64,000 bases of DNA from Flavobacterium hydrocarbonoxydans (GCF_009789235.1 NZ_WSTB01000001.1:310001-374000); one strand, 5' to 3'; counted from the first letter of the stretch, positions 42,671-52,137 are shown. Notes: generated by a model not told the origin, from the sequence alone. A program made the numbers and translations.

Positions 42671-43771
42671 TTAAAAATCCTGATACTCTATGATATCTGT
42701 ATAAACTAAAGTACCAGTGTTAGCTTGAAATATTTTGGTCTGTGTAACCTGTCCTTTTGTATTGTAGGTATATTCCATTTTCTGGTTGGCTAATAAATTC
42801 CCTGTACCGAGTTGCTTACGGATAAATGTTGTGGGGTTGTTGGGCACTGTAATTCCGGTCCCTTGCGTTTCCATTAAAATATTATGTATAACATAGTTTA
42901 CATGACTACTTACTGCTCGCTGTTTATTATCGAAACCACTATAGGTATATTCTTCATCCTCTAGAGCGGCATTTACATTGTCCTTGACTACACGCTCCAC
43001 ATTACCTATGGCACTCAGGCGGTAATACCAGGTTTCTACCAGATCACCCGAATTAAAATATTTACATCTTCTTTCCTTGCCACCATCGGGACGATGATAC
43101 CACTGGTAAATATAAGTAAGTGTATTGTTCAGAAAAAACTCCTCTTTTACCATTCCCTCTGCATTGTAGTAAAACACGTATTTCTCCGAAGGTCTGGTTG
43201 TATCATCATATTCAATTAGTCGTGTAATTTTTTCATTTTCATAGCTATAAGTTGAAGTAGTGCCCATATCTTTATCAACAAACCTTGAGGATTCTATTCT
43301 TTTTTGGTTATCATAAGTTATTGTATTTAAACCAAGTAAAGCGTTACTTGCATTCTTGCGGGTTATTCTTACAGGTAAAGAAGCAGGTGTAGCTAGTGTG
43401 GTAAATTTAAATATGCCACTTACTGTTTTTATCCCTTTGGCGTCAGCAGCTACTACTTTCCAATAATAGACAGTATTTTGTTTCAGTAAAGTCGTTGGTA
43501 CAAAACTCTCAGCTGATATGCCACTTCTTAGCAAAGTGCTTGGATTGGTATTTGTATCCAGATATACACTGTAAGTAACCGCATCGCCATCCGGGTCAGT
43601 TGCCGTCTGCCAGCTCAAGGTTTGGCTTAATGCGATATTAATCGCATTGTTTCCAGGTGCAGTAAGTATAAATGCTTTTGGCGGTTGGTTATTTAATACG
43701 ACCTCGTCATCTGCTGATCTGGAGCAAGATAGTAGTGAAACAAATAATAGTGGTAAAAACAGGTATCTCAT
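42671..43771 (-). CDS. Lipoprotein with fibronectin III domain
   Basis: 366 aa. Lipoprotein signal (LLSCSRSAD), an FN3-like domain (residues 30-130, ending TVYYWKVVAADAKG) and a C-terminal region of RHS-like Y-x-Y-N repeats (KYVFYYNAEG, MEYTYNTKGQV). A surface or periplasmic structural protein; no specific role seen. Confidence 0.7.
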   Translation of the reverse strand: MRYLFLPLLFVSLLSCSRSADDEVVLNNQPPKAFILTAPGNNAINIALSQTLSWQTATDPDGDAVTYSVYLDTNTNPSTLLRSGISAESFVPTTLLKQNTVYYWKVVAADAKGIKTVSGIFKFTTLATPASLPVRITRKNASNALLGLNTITYDNQKRIESSRFVDKDMGTTSTYSYENEKITRLIEYDDTTRPSEKYVFYYNAEGMVKEEFFLNNTLTYIYQWYHRPDGGKERRCKYFNSGDLVETWYYRLSAIGNVERVVKDNVNAALEDEEYTYSGFDNKQRAVSSHVNYVIHNILMETQGTGITVPNNPTTFIRKQLGTGNLLANQKMEYTYNTKGQVTQTKIFQANTGTLVYTDIIEYQDF

Positions 43772-44031
43772 TATGATGGATTTTTAAAAATTAATACTTT
43801 ATTAGATGCGATGTGTTAAAGAATCTTACAACCTTTTTTTTTCGAATTGCAATTCTTTCTGTGAAAGACAATCATATTAAAGAAAGCCCGAAGCTTCCGG
43901 TTTATAGTAAGGGATATAGTGATACTTTAAAAATTGTTATTTTGGGTAATACGATAAACGTATTGGAAACCCTTAAATGAAAAAAGGCATTGGGATCTTT
44001 ACATGCCCGCTAAAAACATCAATAAGCGAGC
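43772..44031. other. Gap between two minus-strand envelope genes
   Basis: AT-rich, with no open frame or hairpin that I can support. It must contain the promoter of the FN3 lipoprotein. Confidence 0.4.
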
Positions 44032-45708
44032 CTAGAGCTTATCCAGCACTTCTCCAATTTCTACTTTTAGTACCTCATCTCTGCCTTGTCTTTTTGCATC
44101 TGTAAAAACCGAACGCGTAAAATAGAGTGTCTTGTTATCTATAGAAAAACGGGGTTGGTATTCCATCGCATTGGTATTTATCTTTGATCCCAGATTAATT
44201 GGCTCTGACCAGCATTCTGCTGACTTTTTACAAAGAAACAAATCATAAGCTCCATACACACCGGTGCGGTTGGATAGAAATACCAGCCATTTTCCATCTC
44301 GGCTCACAGCGATATTACTTTCGGAGAAATCTTTGGTATTAAGCCCTTCTACTGGTTCAGGATTTTGCCATTGCCTATTTTTATATTCAGCATAAAAAAC
44401 GGCACCACTGCTTGAATAATAGAGACCATTTTCCGCCGTTAGCTCCGGATAGTATTGGTCGGTAGGAGTATTTATATTTTCTGGCAAACGAACTGGTTGC
44501 TGCCAATTCCCCAGCAAGTCTTTTTTAGAGATGTACAAATCAGGATCTTTACCGGTTTCTGAGATCCGAAGCATTGCAAATGTACCATCGGTGCTGATAA
44601 CCGGATTGGCAACATTGGGGGTAATTTGCCAAATATCCATTTTTTTGGGGTTGATAAAACTGCCATCGGGGCCAATGTCTAATTGATAAATTTCGCAGAC
44701 ACTTCTATCGGCGGCACTTTTGGTTGTGTAGGCATGTTTACCATCGGGCGAAAAGCTAATACCATATACATCGCCATCAGGGAATACTTTATCAAAAACA
44801 CTGGTTGGCTTCACTTTGTCCAAAGCAGTAAGAAATGGAATATTGATTCTAGCGTAATAAATATTTTCTGTCAAATCATCGCCTACTTTTTCAGAGCGGG
44901 CGAAGATGAGCGTATCCTGATTGAAAATAATTGGGCAGAAATCATTTTGTGCGGAATTAATTTCAGCACCAAGATTCAAGGGAACTGACCATCTGCCATT
45001 TTCATTGAAGCTGATATATAGATCTGCCTGCCCAAAACCCGATGGATTGCAATCCGATGAAAAAATAATATAACTTTCATCAGCAGCTATGAAGCTGTTG
45101 CCTTCATCGTTTTTTGTATTGATGGGATAACCCAGATTAATGGGGCTTTGATATTTTCCCTCTACCAGTCGGGACATATAAATATCGTTTCCACCATAAC
45201 CTTTTTTATTGCTACGCAGTCCGAAATAAATATTTCCATTAGCCGCCATTGTAGCATATGTTTCATTTTCATCACTGTTTATTTCAGCAACAGGAAAAGG
45301 TTTGCTCCATTTTCCATTATTTCGTTTTACCATCCAAATGTCCAGATCTTTGTCATCGGTAGCCTTATGTCGATTACTTTTTCGGCTGTTGTACAAAATT
45401 GCGTTTCCATCAGCAGCGACAATCGGGTCAATTTCCCTAAATTTCCGGTCAGAGAAAAAAGCTGGTATTGGCGCCTGCCAGTGTCCGTTCAATTTTTCAC
45501 TTTGCATAATTTGGAGTTTTTTTCTTCCTCCGAAGGAGTTTACAAAATAGGCTTTATTGCCATCAGGGGAAAGGGTCAGTCCAAAAACCTTACCATTGGA
45601 AATGATCTCGGGAGCAAATAGTGTAACTTCTGTATTGATTTGGGCAATTAGCGAAACACTAAAAATCAGGCAGCTGCCCAATAAAAATTGTTTTTTGATT
45701 TTTCTCAT
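44032..45708 (-). CDS. TolB-like PD40 beta-propeller protein
   Basis: 558 aa with a signal peptide (LIFSVSLIAQ). Contains at least eight PD40/WD40-like repeats (SPDGNKAYFVNS, AADGNAILYNS, SPDGKHAYTTK, SRDGKWLVFLS, SIDNKTLYFTRS). Exported beta-propeller, common in Bacteroidota envelopes; often a binding protein. Function unknown. Confidence 0.8.
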   Translation of the reverse strand: MRKIKKQFLLGSCLIFSVSLIAQINTEVTLFAPEIISNGKVFGLTLSPDGNKAYFVNSFGGRKKLQIMQSEKLNGHWQAPIPAFFSDRKFREIDPIVAADGNAILYNSRKSNRHKATDDKDLDIWMVKRNNGKWSKPFPVAEINSDENETYATMAANGNIYFGLRSNKKGYGGNDIYMSRLVEGKYQSPINLGYPINTKNDEGNSFIAADESYIIFSSDCNPSGFGQADLYISFNENGRWSVPLNLGAEINSAQNDFCPIIFNQDTLIFARSEKVGDDLTENIYYARINIPFLTALDKVKPTSVFDKVFPDGDVYGISFSPDGKHAYTTKSAADRSVCEIYQLDIGPDGSFINPKKMDIWQITPNVANPVISTDGTFAMLRISETGKDPDLYISKKDLLGNWQQPVRLPENINTPTDQYYPELTAENGLYYSSSGAVFYAEYKNRQWQNPEPVEGLNTKDFSESNIAVSRDGKWLVFLSNRTGVYGAYDLFLCKKSAECWSEPINLGSKINTNAMEYQPRFSIDNKTLYFTRSVFTDAKRQGRDEVLKVEIGEVLDKL

Positions 45709-45905
45709 AAGATTATTCTTTTTCTATTTAGATGCAGTGAAAAGGAAAATCTTACGGCTCTGTTTAGGGGTTGAAAACAAAAAAAGGAGATCTATAGATT
45801 TATCCCAAGAATCCAAAGGTTCTCCAAGAGTCTAAATCCTTGATATAATCAATATAATTATATCCTTGGAGTTAAAAAAGATTCAAAGGCAGTTGAACGC
45901 TCTAA

Positions 45906-46508
45906 TCAGTTCTCTGATTGAATGGATTCTATATATTTTTCCAGAATAGCAACATCTTTTTTCATTGCTCTGCGTTTGATAACAAACGTATAGAATATCA
46001 TCCACAAGATACAGCCCCCCCAAACCCACCAAAAACAGAGAACGGTGCGTCCAGTTTTATCCAATAGAAATTTATCCAGTACAGGTCGCAGATATAAATA
46101 AACCCCAAAACCCAATACCAGCACATAGAGTACTTCACCATAGGTGTGCATCCATATATTGAGTTTTTTATAAGCCTCTAACTGTACTATGGTCTGCAAC
46201 ACACTTTGGGTTGGCTTTACTTTACTTAAACGATAAAGCAGATAAGTTTTACTCGATGCATAGTACGATGAGCATCCAATTAAAATCCAAAATCCGTATG
46301 CCGACGTTTCCATTCTCTCGGAATTTACCTTATCGATAAAAATTAGAGCAAATGCTGTGACAATAAATATTACTATTGTTTTAAGATGATTCTTTTTCAG
46401 CAATGAAATGGCATCTTTTGCTTTTTGGTCAACAACCTTCCTGGATAAGGTTACTGAAGCCTTTTTCTGCTGAAACAGCGTTTTTAGTTCTTCAAAGTCC
46501 TTTTCCAT
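45906..46508 (-). CDS. Probable membrane anti-sigma partner
   Basis: 200 aa, N-terminal cytosolic part (1-35), then about four membrane helices. It starts 2 bp after the ECF sigma gene, the usual location of a membrane anti-sigma factor, but has no ZAS motif. Role inferred only from position. Confidence 0.55.
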   Translation of the reverse strand: MEKDFEELKTLFQQKKASVTLSRKVVDQKAKDAISLLKKNHLKTIVIFIVTAFALIFIDKVNSERMETSAYGFWILIGCSSYYASSKTYLLYRLSKVKPTQSVLQTIVQLEAYKKLNIWMHTYGEVLYVLVLGFGVYLYLRPVLDKFLLDKTGRTVLCFWWVWGGCILWMIFYTFVIKRRAMKKDVAILEKYIESIQSEN

Positions 46509-46509
46509 G

Positions 46510-47004
46510 TCAGTTGTTTTTTGATAATAATTCCTTGAGTTGTCTCTTGATGCGATACACTTTTATGTTCACGTTGTTTTCGGTAATACCAAGAACCTCG
46601 CCTATTTGTTTTTGTGGAATATCTTCCAATACCATCGAAATAATTATCCTGTCTATTTCATTGAGCAATGCAATTGCATTGTATAAAACTGTAGATCGGT
46701 CCTCGTTATACTCTTGCCTATCCTCAGATGAACCATCTTTTAACTTCTGGTGATACTCTACCGGGTTATTTTTTTCCCTACGCAATTGCATCAGGCACGT
46801 ATTGGCTGCAATCCTGTAAATCCATGTGCTGTAATCCGAACGATGCTCAAAGGAAGATAAATTTAGCCACACTTTGGAAAAACATTCCTGCACCAAATCT
46901 TCTGCTTGTATTTCGCTTCTGGTGTAGCTGTAACACAGACGGAAAATCCAATCTCGGTATTGGGTAAAAAGCTGGTCGAATATTTTCTGTTTATTTTCCA
47001 ACAA
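46510..47004 (-). CDS. ECF sigma factor
   Basis: 164 aa. Region 2 (LFTQYRDWIFRLCYSYTRSEIQ, with AEDLVQECF) and region 4 HTH (IPQKQIGEVLGITENNVNIKVYRIK) are complete. The only available start is a TTG at 47004 (or 47001); an in-frame stop lies just upstream. Its start overlaps the end of the hydrolase gene by 14 bp. It is about 5 kb from the second dead Cas9 and nothing shows that they are linked. Confidence 0.9.
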   Translation of the reverse strand: MLENKQKIFDQLFTQYRDWIFRLCYSYTRSEIQAEDLVQECFSKVWLNLSSFEHRSDYSTWIYRIAANTCLMQLRREKNNPVEYHQKLKDGSSEDRQEYNEDRSTVLYNAIALLNEIDRIIISMVLEDIPQKQIGEVLGITENNVNIKVYRIKRQLKELLSKNN

Positions 47005-47869
47005 TTGGCTGTTTTAAAAATTTGTCCATTTCTCCAATAAACCATTGCGGCTGATCGTTAGCAATAAAATCTTTTGCCTGATCTGTAACGACATGGACAA
47101 CATTGGGTGTCTCTCCATACATTTCATTGAGTTTCTTTTGCGCTTCAGAAATGGGTATATTCTTATATTTTTTTGCAAAATACCAGGTCGTAAAAACCAG
47201 CATCCGGATTTTATTCTCTTTTAGTTCGAGAAGTAAATCCCCGCTAAACTGGTCGCAAAGTGTTTCTGCCAAGGTTTTCCTGTCCGACTTTTGCTGCCAC
47301 TGAACAAACCGGTTTACATCTTCTCTATGGGTGAAATTCATCATTTCGGCAGTTTGTTTCTGGCTCGCCATAAATGTTGCTTCATCACTTTGAGTAATAA
47401 CCTGGCGAATACTTTTTTTTATCATCTCTAATTTCTCAGAGGTTATAGCCGGATCCAAAATCATACTCAGTTTTGGGTAAAAATCAGAAGCAATGATACA
47501 CTTTATGCTCAAAGTTTTATCAGATGCTACTTTAACAGCCACAAAGGCTCCATAATTTTGCCCCACTAAAATAACATTTTTTAGTTTTTCTTTTTTGATA
47601 AATACTCTTAAATCATTGACATAATTTTCTGTATATAAGGTGTCAATTGTTCTCTGTCCATTGAAGCCTGCCAAATCCACCAAGTAACAAGTATAATTCT
47701 TACTATAATTTTTGGCAATTTCCTGCCACATTTCTGATGAGCAGCCAATATGGGGAAGAAATATAATTGCATCTGCTTTTTTACCCATTTCCTTAACCCT
47801 AATGGCCTTTTGTGCAAAAACCGGAACGCTGGAGAACAGGACTGCAAAAATGAAAAATAGTCGTTTCAT
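46991..47869 (-). CDS. Exported alpha/beta-hydrolase without catalytic Ser and His
   Basis: 292 aa with signal peptide (FAVLFSSVPVFAQ) and an alpha/beta-hydrolase fold. The nucleophile elbow G-x-S-x-G reads GQNYGAF, so Ser is replaced by Asn; the His of the usual HFI-x-D-P-x-W segment is Asp (KDFIANDQPQW). It should be catalytically inactive and may act as a periplasmic sensor for the coupled ECF sigma factor. Confidence 0.75.
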   Translation of the reverse strand: MKRLFFIFAVLFSSVPVFAQKAIRVKEMGKKADAIIFLPHIGCSSEMWQEIAKNYSKNYTCYLVDLAGFNGQRTIDTLYTENYVNDLRVFIKKEKLKNVILVGQNYGAFVAVKVASDKTLSIKCIIASDFYPKLSMILDPAITSEKLEMIKKSIRQVITQSDEATFMASQKQTAEMMNFTHREDVNRFVQWQQKSDRKTLAETLCDQFSGDLLLELKENKIRMLVFTTWYFAKKYKNIPISEAQKKLNEMYGETPNVVHVVTDQAKDFIANDQPQWFIGEMDKFLKQPIVGK

Positions 47870-48281
47870 AATCTAATTTTTTAATTATTTATAAATTAGA
47901 TGCACCGAGGATTAAAATCTTACAAAACCACATTCTCTTTTGCATCTCTCTGTATATCGATTTAATAAATAGGCCTTAAGAACGACATAAAAACCAACTC
48001 TGTATTTACTACTTTACCCTACAGCTAATAGTTAAAAAAAGAATAATCATTTTCATTCGAAACGGAATAAAAGGGCAGCTAAGATAGTAGCAACCCAGGT
48101 TGCTAATGCGCATAATGTCCTGCGCTTTCCTTAGTCCACTCTTCGGGGCTTATAGCACTCTGCACCCGATGCGCTATCGGTATCCCGCTTTCTTTTTTTT
48201 CGTTTTTTCTTTTGAAAACATTTTTTGCAAAAGTCAGGTACAAAGAAATTATAAAATCTGTAAGCACTAAAATTTAAAATC
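47870..48281. other. Left edge of mobile-element debris
   Basis: Contains a conserved-looking stretch (about 48080-48205) with TTCGGGGCTTATAGCAC, of the type found ahead of ssb in Bacteroidota conjugative elements. No intact gene. Confidence 0.4.
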
Positions 48282-48475
48282 ATGGAAATCAAAGGGCTAA
48301 TTGTAAAAGATGCCTCAATTTTTAAACTAAAACAAAACAGTGAGGTCGTAAACTTTACAATAGCTATCAATGACAGCTATAAACCCAAAGACAGCACGGA
48401 GTTAAAAAAATAGTACTTAAATGAAAAGAAGTCATGCAGCATTGGATAAATCCAAAAGGTGAAGTACGTACCATG
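48282..48475 (+). pseudogene. ssb relic of a conjugative element
   Basis: Begins like mobile-element SSB proteins (MEIKGLIVKDASIFKLK, then VVNFTIAINDSYKPK) but stops after 43 codons; the following bases in another frame give QHWINPKGEV, matching the normal WINPK segment. Frameshifted and truncated. Confidence 0.75.
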
Positions 48476-48579
48476 GCCCTTAGTACCCATTTTTTTTGCA
48501 AATCACTACGATGCATAGCAGTACTGCTCTTCCCTTGAAATCCGTCCAAAAGATTTTCAGAACTCCCCTAAATACCGAA

Positions 48580-49342
48580 TCAATCCTTATAAGATTTTCT
48601 CAAAGATAAAAGTACTTTCTGTCCTGAAAAGAAACGGGTTTAAATCTGGCTGCTACAATATCGCTCCGCAGATTCTCTTTATCTCGCTTTTAAAAGATAC
48701 TAGGGTGGAAACTTTTTTAAAATCTTCCCATACTGCCCTGCTTTGCTATTATTTGCTTTCACATGAACAAAATATTAAACTAAACTAACAGGCAGTTAAA
48801 TCCTGCCTGAAATGCAGGTACAAAATTAAAGATTTCAAAATATGGGAAGACTATTTAGACCTGCTTCGTTGGTTTAAAAAAGACCTCAATTCTATCACCT
48901 TTATCTGCCCTGAAAATCTTAATGATGCGCATGATAAACTCGTTGCCAAAAATAGAGAACTGCGGAGAAAAAAGTATCTTAAACAAATGCGCACTTAAAT
49001 AGAGCAGGCGAAAAATTTGTAGGGTCATCAGAAAAAACCGTTTTTTGGAGTGTGCTTCTCACAGGCTGATATAACCATATCCGTACTTGAAAACGTTGCC
49101 CAATTTATGCATGAGGGTGATAATTTAAAAAACACTGTGTGTTTATCAATGAATATTTCAAAAAGAAGGATTCCCTGCTTTTCTCTGCCAAAAAAGATAA
49201 TAAACCTTTGGAAACTATAGAAATTTCCTTTTCAAAAATGGAAATAGCCCAATGTCGTGGTCTGAAAAATAATAAATCACCACATCATAAAATCATTATA
49301 AATCTGATAAAAAAAACCTCTACCAAGTTCGTGAAAGAATAA
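48580..49342 (+). pseudogene. PcfJ-like relic, copy 1
   Basis: Pieces of a PcfJ-family mobile-element protein in several frames: NPYKIFSKIKVLSVLKRNGF, ENLNDAHDKLVAKNRELRRK, FFGVCFSQADITISVLENVA, then the intact 3' piece at 49139-49342 (FINEYFKKKDSLLFSAKKD ... MEIAQCRGLKNN). Multiple frame breaks. Its 3' end recurs at 57380, on the far side of cassette B. Confidence 0.75.
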
Positions 49343-49373
49343 AGGGAAAGTTCCGGAAAATCTCCAAAAGCGG

Positions 49374-49402
49374 AAAAACCGAATAAATTTCGGTTTTCCC
49401 CT
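49374..49402 (+). terminator. Hairpin after PcfJ relic copy 1
   Basis: AAAACCGAA-TAAA-TTCGGTTTT, perfect 9-bp stem, with CCCC rather than T after it. The corresponding site after copy 2 has decayed. Confidence 0.6.
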
Positions 49403-49711
49403 TACCATGGATCAGATTGGAATTATTCGAACATTACCCCTTCACGCTTATTTTTACTAATTTTATCTCAAACTTAAAAACTCCCCTTTCTATATTCCCA
49501 ACAAAACAAATGTATTTCAGTCCATTGACACCTCTTAAACTACTATGAATAAATTTTCAGGAAATGACGATCTAACGAACATGAACTACAAATAGCCTTT
49601 GGTGGACAAAATAAAAACAGGGCACAATTTTATAAATAGGTTATGTTTGCTTGCGTTTTATAAAAAAGAACTATACTTTTTATCATATCTATAAAAACCT
49701 TTTGCTGCCAA
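49403..49711. other. Gap with no supported gene
   Basis: AT-rich sequence between the PcfJ relic and the XRE regulator; no RNA or coding feature seen. Confidence 0.35.
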
Positions 49712-50083
49712 TTAAACCATGGTACACTTTTGTTTGTACAACTCAAGCTCCTGGTCTGTTTTGCAAAGTAGTTTTTCTAAAAGTGCAATCTTATCCTCAT
49801 AAAGTCTTATAAGCAACTCAAAACTGTTCTGGCTATTTGCATCTGTACGTTTGTCAACAATGCTGCGGTGGCCTAAATAATACTGGCTCTCAAAATTAAT
49901 TATTTTCTCTATCGGGAGTTCCAGAATTAAGGACAGCTGCTGAAGTTTTTCCAGACTCATTCTTGTTTTGCCTTTCTCAATTTTACTATACCCGGCCTGG
50001 GTGATGCCCAGCTGTTCTGCAATATATTCCTGGGTGTAATTTTTTAATTTCCTAATGCTTTTAATCTTATCTCCTATTACCAT
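49712..50083 (-). CDS. XRE-family regulator with C-terminal coiled coil
   Basis: 123 aa. HTH at residues 4-60 (IRKLKNYTQEYIAEQLGITQAGYSKIE) and a C-terminal coiled coil (LIRLYEDKIALLEKLLCKTDQELE). Bacteroidota-typical small XRE protein, often in mobile elements. Targets unknown. Confidence 0.8.
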   Translation of the reverse strand: MVIGDKIKSIRKLKNYTQEYIAEQLGITQAGYSKIEKGKTRMSLEKLQQLSLILELPIEKIINFESQYYLGHRSIVDKRTDANSQNSFELLIRLYEDKIALLEKLLCKTDQELELYKQKCTMV

Positions 50084-50241
50084 TTTGGTGCTGTTTAAAT
50101 CCCAGATTCCTTATCAGCAAACCATTACAAACTTCCGATTATAATTAGTACTGATATCGTGAATCTCTAATTAATTATTTCCCGGTAAAATTAAGCTTCG
50201 AACAAAAAAACTACAATAACATTTGTTTACGTTTTGGATCA

Positions 50242-50835
50242 TTAGTACTCAACACCACGCTTTAAACGGCTTAAATGAACCGGGCTAATATTAAGGTAAG
50301 ATGCAATATGGTGCTGGGGTACACGCGTAAGTATCATTGGAAACGAATCATTCATACTGTTATAACGCTGCAACGGAGTCTGTGTATATAATCCCTTGAT
50401 TTTATCGTTCATCATAAAAAAATAATCCTCCGCAATCAGCCTGCCTAACTTTTCCCCCTGCCCAAGATTAGCATAGAACAGCTGCAACATTTCAAAAGTA
50501 ATCGGAACTACTGTTGTATTTTCAAGTGCCTGAATATAAAAGTCGGCAGGAATCCCCTTCAAAAAACTCTGGTAATCTGTAGCAAAGGTGTTTTCTAATG
50601 AAAAATGGAATGTTTTTTCATCATCATTCTGATCAATAAAGTAAATCCTCAATAAACCCCTCACCACAAAATAGATGCCCCGGCAGACTTCACCTTTGGA
50701 AAGAATGATTTCCTTTTTCTTAATACGCCTGAGAATAAACATGGATTTACACTTCTCCCATTCCTGGTCATCAATCTCAATGTAATGGAGTATAAGATCC
50801 CGTATACCTCCAAAGTCAGCACTGTTTTTGTTCAT
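50242..50835 (-). CDS. Crp/Fnr-family regulator
   Basis: About 197 aa from the ATG at 50835 (a TTG start 6 bp earlier is less likely). Beta-barrel sensor (30-120; ILSKGEVCRGIYFVVRGLLR) and a short C-terminal HTH (VPQHHIASYLNISPVHLSRLKRG). This is the common Bacteroidota Crp subgroup with a reduced DNA-binding domain. It is the nearest intact gene to the 3' side of dead cas9 B, 1.3 kb away. Confidence 0.8.
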   Translation of the reverse strand: MNKNSADFGGIRDLILHYIEIDDQEWEKCKSMFILRRIKKKEIILSKGEVCRGIYFVVRGLLRIYFIDQNDDEKTFHFSLENTFATDYQSFLKGIPADFYIQALENTTVVPITFEMLQLFYANLGQGEKLGRLIAEDYFFMMNDKIKGLYTQTPLQRYNSMNDSFPMILTRVPQHHIASYLNISPVHLSRLKRGVEY

Positions 50836-50841
50836 CCTCAA

Positions 50842-51560
50842 TTTTCATAACAATATCATACTATTATAACGCTTTAAGGTTTACCTTATTTTCCATGGAG
50901 CTTCATTGTCTGCTAAATAATGGTAAAAGACTTGTGCTACTATAACATGATTTAACAAAATAAACCGTTTTTAACCACCGGTCAAAATTTCTTATTATTT
51001 ATATTCTTTGTATTAATACTCTTGATATTATTGAGCAAATTAATACCTCAGAGAATAGCTACGTTTTTATTATTTAAAAAGCTTAATTTTAAGTATGCTG
51101 ATATGGAGTCGGTGGACAGTTTGATTCCAAAGTCATCTTTATTTATAGTCCTCTCTTTGACTTATTTCCCATCAACAAACTTGCCTTTTGCTGCTGAAAT
51201 TAGGCTCTCATTATCAACTTCAAAGAGCGCTGAATCTTGATGATACAGGTTGGACAGCCAGGACTGAATTCTTTGTAAGACCATATAAAAAACATAAACT
51301 CACCAGCCCGTTTTTTAAATACTCTTGTTTGAAAACTTAAAGATTTCATCTAGTAACAATTTGCTTCCGCCATAACCTTTTACGGTTTTACTGAAATTGC
51401 ATTTCCAGTGCACTGAACCACTTTATTAAATTTAATACTGCCTTCTTGCTGCTCAGGATTTCCAATATCAGCAGATATTCAATAAAGAACAATCAATTAG
51501 AAGATTAAAGAAAAAACTTGCCTGTAGATACAAGATAACTTTTTTTTATTCCTTTTTTAG
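50842..51560. other. Gap with decayed minus-strand coding remnant
   Basis: Minus-strand 51240-51040 reads DSALFEVDNESLISAAKGKF, VDGK, stop, then RTINKDDFGIKLSTDSISAY: protein-like but broken, family not identified. Otherwise nothing supported. Confidence 0.35.
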
Positions 51561-51591
51561 TTGATTCTTTAAATATTTATAATTATATTTG
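51561..51591 (+). promoter_or_regulatory. Near-consensus promoter of an orphan small RNA
   Basis: TTG (51561-51563), 20 bases, TATATTTG (51584-51591): a full match to the Bacteroidota -33/-7 consensus. Predicted start near 51598. The same spacing and -7 element occur at 60688-60718. Confidence 0.65.
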
Positions 51592-51597
51592 ATATGA

Positions 51598-51668
51598 CTT
51601 ATCTAATTAATTTTAGGTAAGTTTTTCAGTGTTATAGAGAAGGTAGCTTACTACCTTCTCTATTTTAA
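51598..51668 (+). ncRNA. Orphan small RNA near dead cas9 B
   Basis: About 70 nt between the promoter at 51561 and a perfect terminator. No frame of useful length. It lies 400 bp before the crRNA-like unit of cassette B on the same strand. No known family recognised. Confidence 0.55.
51636..51668 (+). terminator. Perfect terminator of orphan small RNA
   Basis: TAGAGAAGGTAG-CTTA-CTACCTTCTCTA: 12 bp perfect stem with a four-base loop, followed by TTTTAAAT. Confidence 0.85.
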
Positions 51669-52040
51669 ATAATAAATAGTAGAAACTAAAATTTAAGAAT
51701 ATTTTTTTTAGTAGTTTATCTTTTTTTCAATACTGACTAATTTACAATTCCTCAGGATAAAAAACCTAAAACAGTCACCTAAAATACTAAATATTTTCAC
51801 TTATTGCATCTTAAATCAGTAGCTCAAGTGGCATAAAGTTTAAAACAAATAATCAGCTCTTTTCTGAATCAGGAAATAAATTTGTACAGGTAAATTTATA
51901 TTTGATTTATAACTGCTTATAAAATAAAAATCAGGAAAAATCTAAAAAAAATAATAAGCAAGTTAATCAATACCATTACTGCAAAAAATATTTCATATTT
52001 AAGCACTATTTAAATCGATTTTTTTTCTTAGATTGCCAGC
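51669..52040. other. Gap between orphan sRNA and crRNA-like unit B
   Basis: Very AT-rich, no coding frame. GTACAGGTAA at about 51894 recurs at 52126 within the dyad after the repeat. A weak -7-like TTAGATTG lies at 52028-52035. Confidence 0.35.
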
Positions 52041-52092
52041 TAATGTAAATCAGTTCATAATCAGTTGTGAATTGTTTTCAGAATTGTAATGT
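52041..52092 (+). ncRNA. Single crRNA-like unit of cassette B (guide + one repeat)
   Basis: Plus strand 52064-52092 begins GTTGTGAATTGTTTTCAGAA and continues TTGTAATGT. This pairs with the tracrRNA B anti-repeat (56371-56395) over about 20 bp with two G-U pairs and one bulged U. A TTAGATTGCC -7-like element at 52028-52037 shares ATTGCC with the tracrRNA B promoter and would start transcription near 52041, leaving a guide of about 23 nt. No -33 box is obvious. No further repeat unit follows; a dyad at 52093-52137 may end the RNA. Confidence 0.7.
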
Positions 52093-52137
52093 AATTACCT
52101 GTCTAGACAGCGCTATGCCATATCTGTACAGGTAATT
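52093..52137. repeat. Nested dyad after the crRNA-like repeat
   Basis: AATTACCTGT and ACAGGTAATT are perfect 10-bp arms 25 bases apart; inside the left side lies CTGTCTAGACAG, a perfect 12-bp palindrome. It lies between the convergent crRNA-like unit and dead cas9 B and could terminate both, or be an operator. Confidence 0.6.

Noticed and set aside
42521..42709. Plus-strand 62-aa frame between DUF1810 and the lipoprotein gene
   Set aside because: It overlaps the terminator and the end of the minus-strand gene and has no recognisable features.
46510..47004. The ECF sigma factor as a partner of dead Cas9 B, by analogy with dead Cas12f-sigma systems
   Set aside because: It is about 5 kb away, overlaps an unrelated hydrolase gene and has its own likely anti-sigma gene; relic DNA lies between it and cas9.
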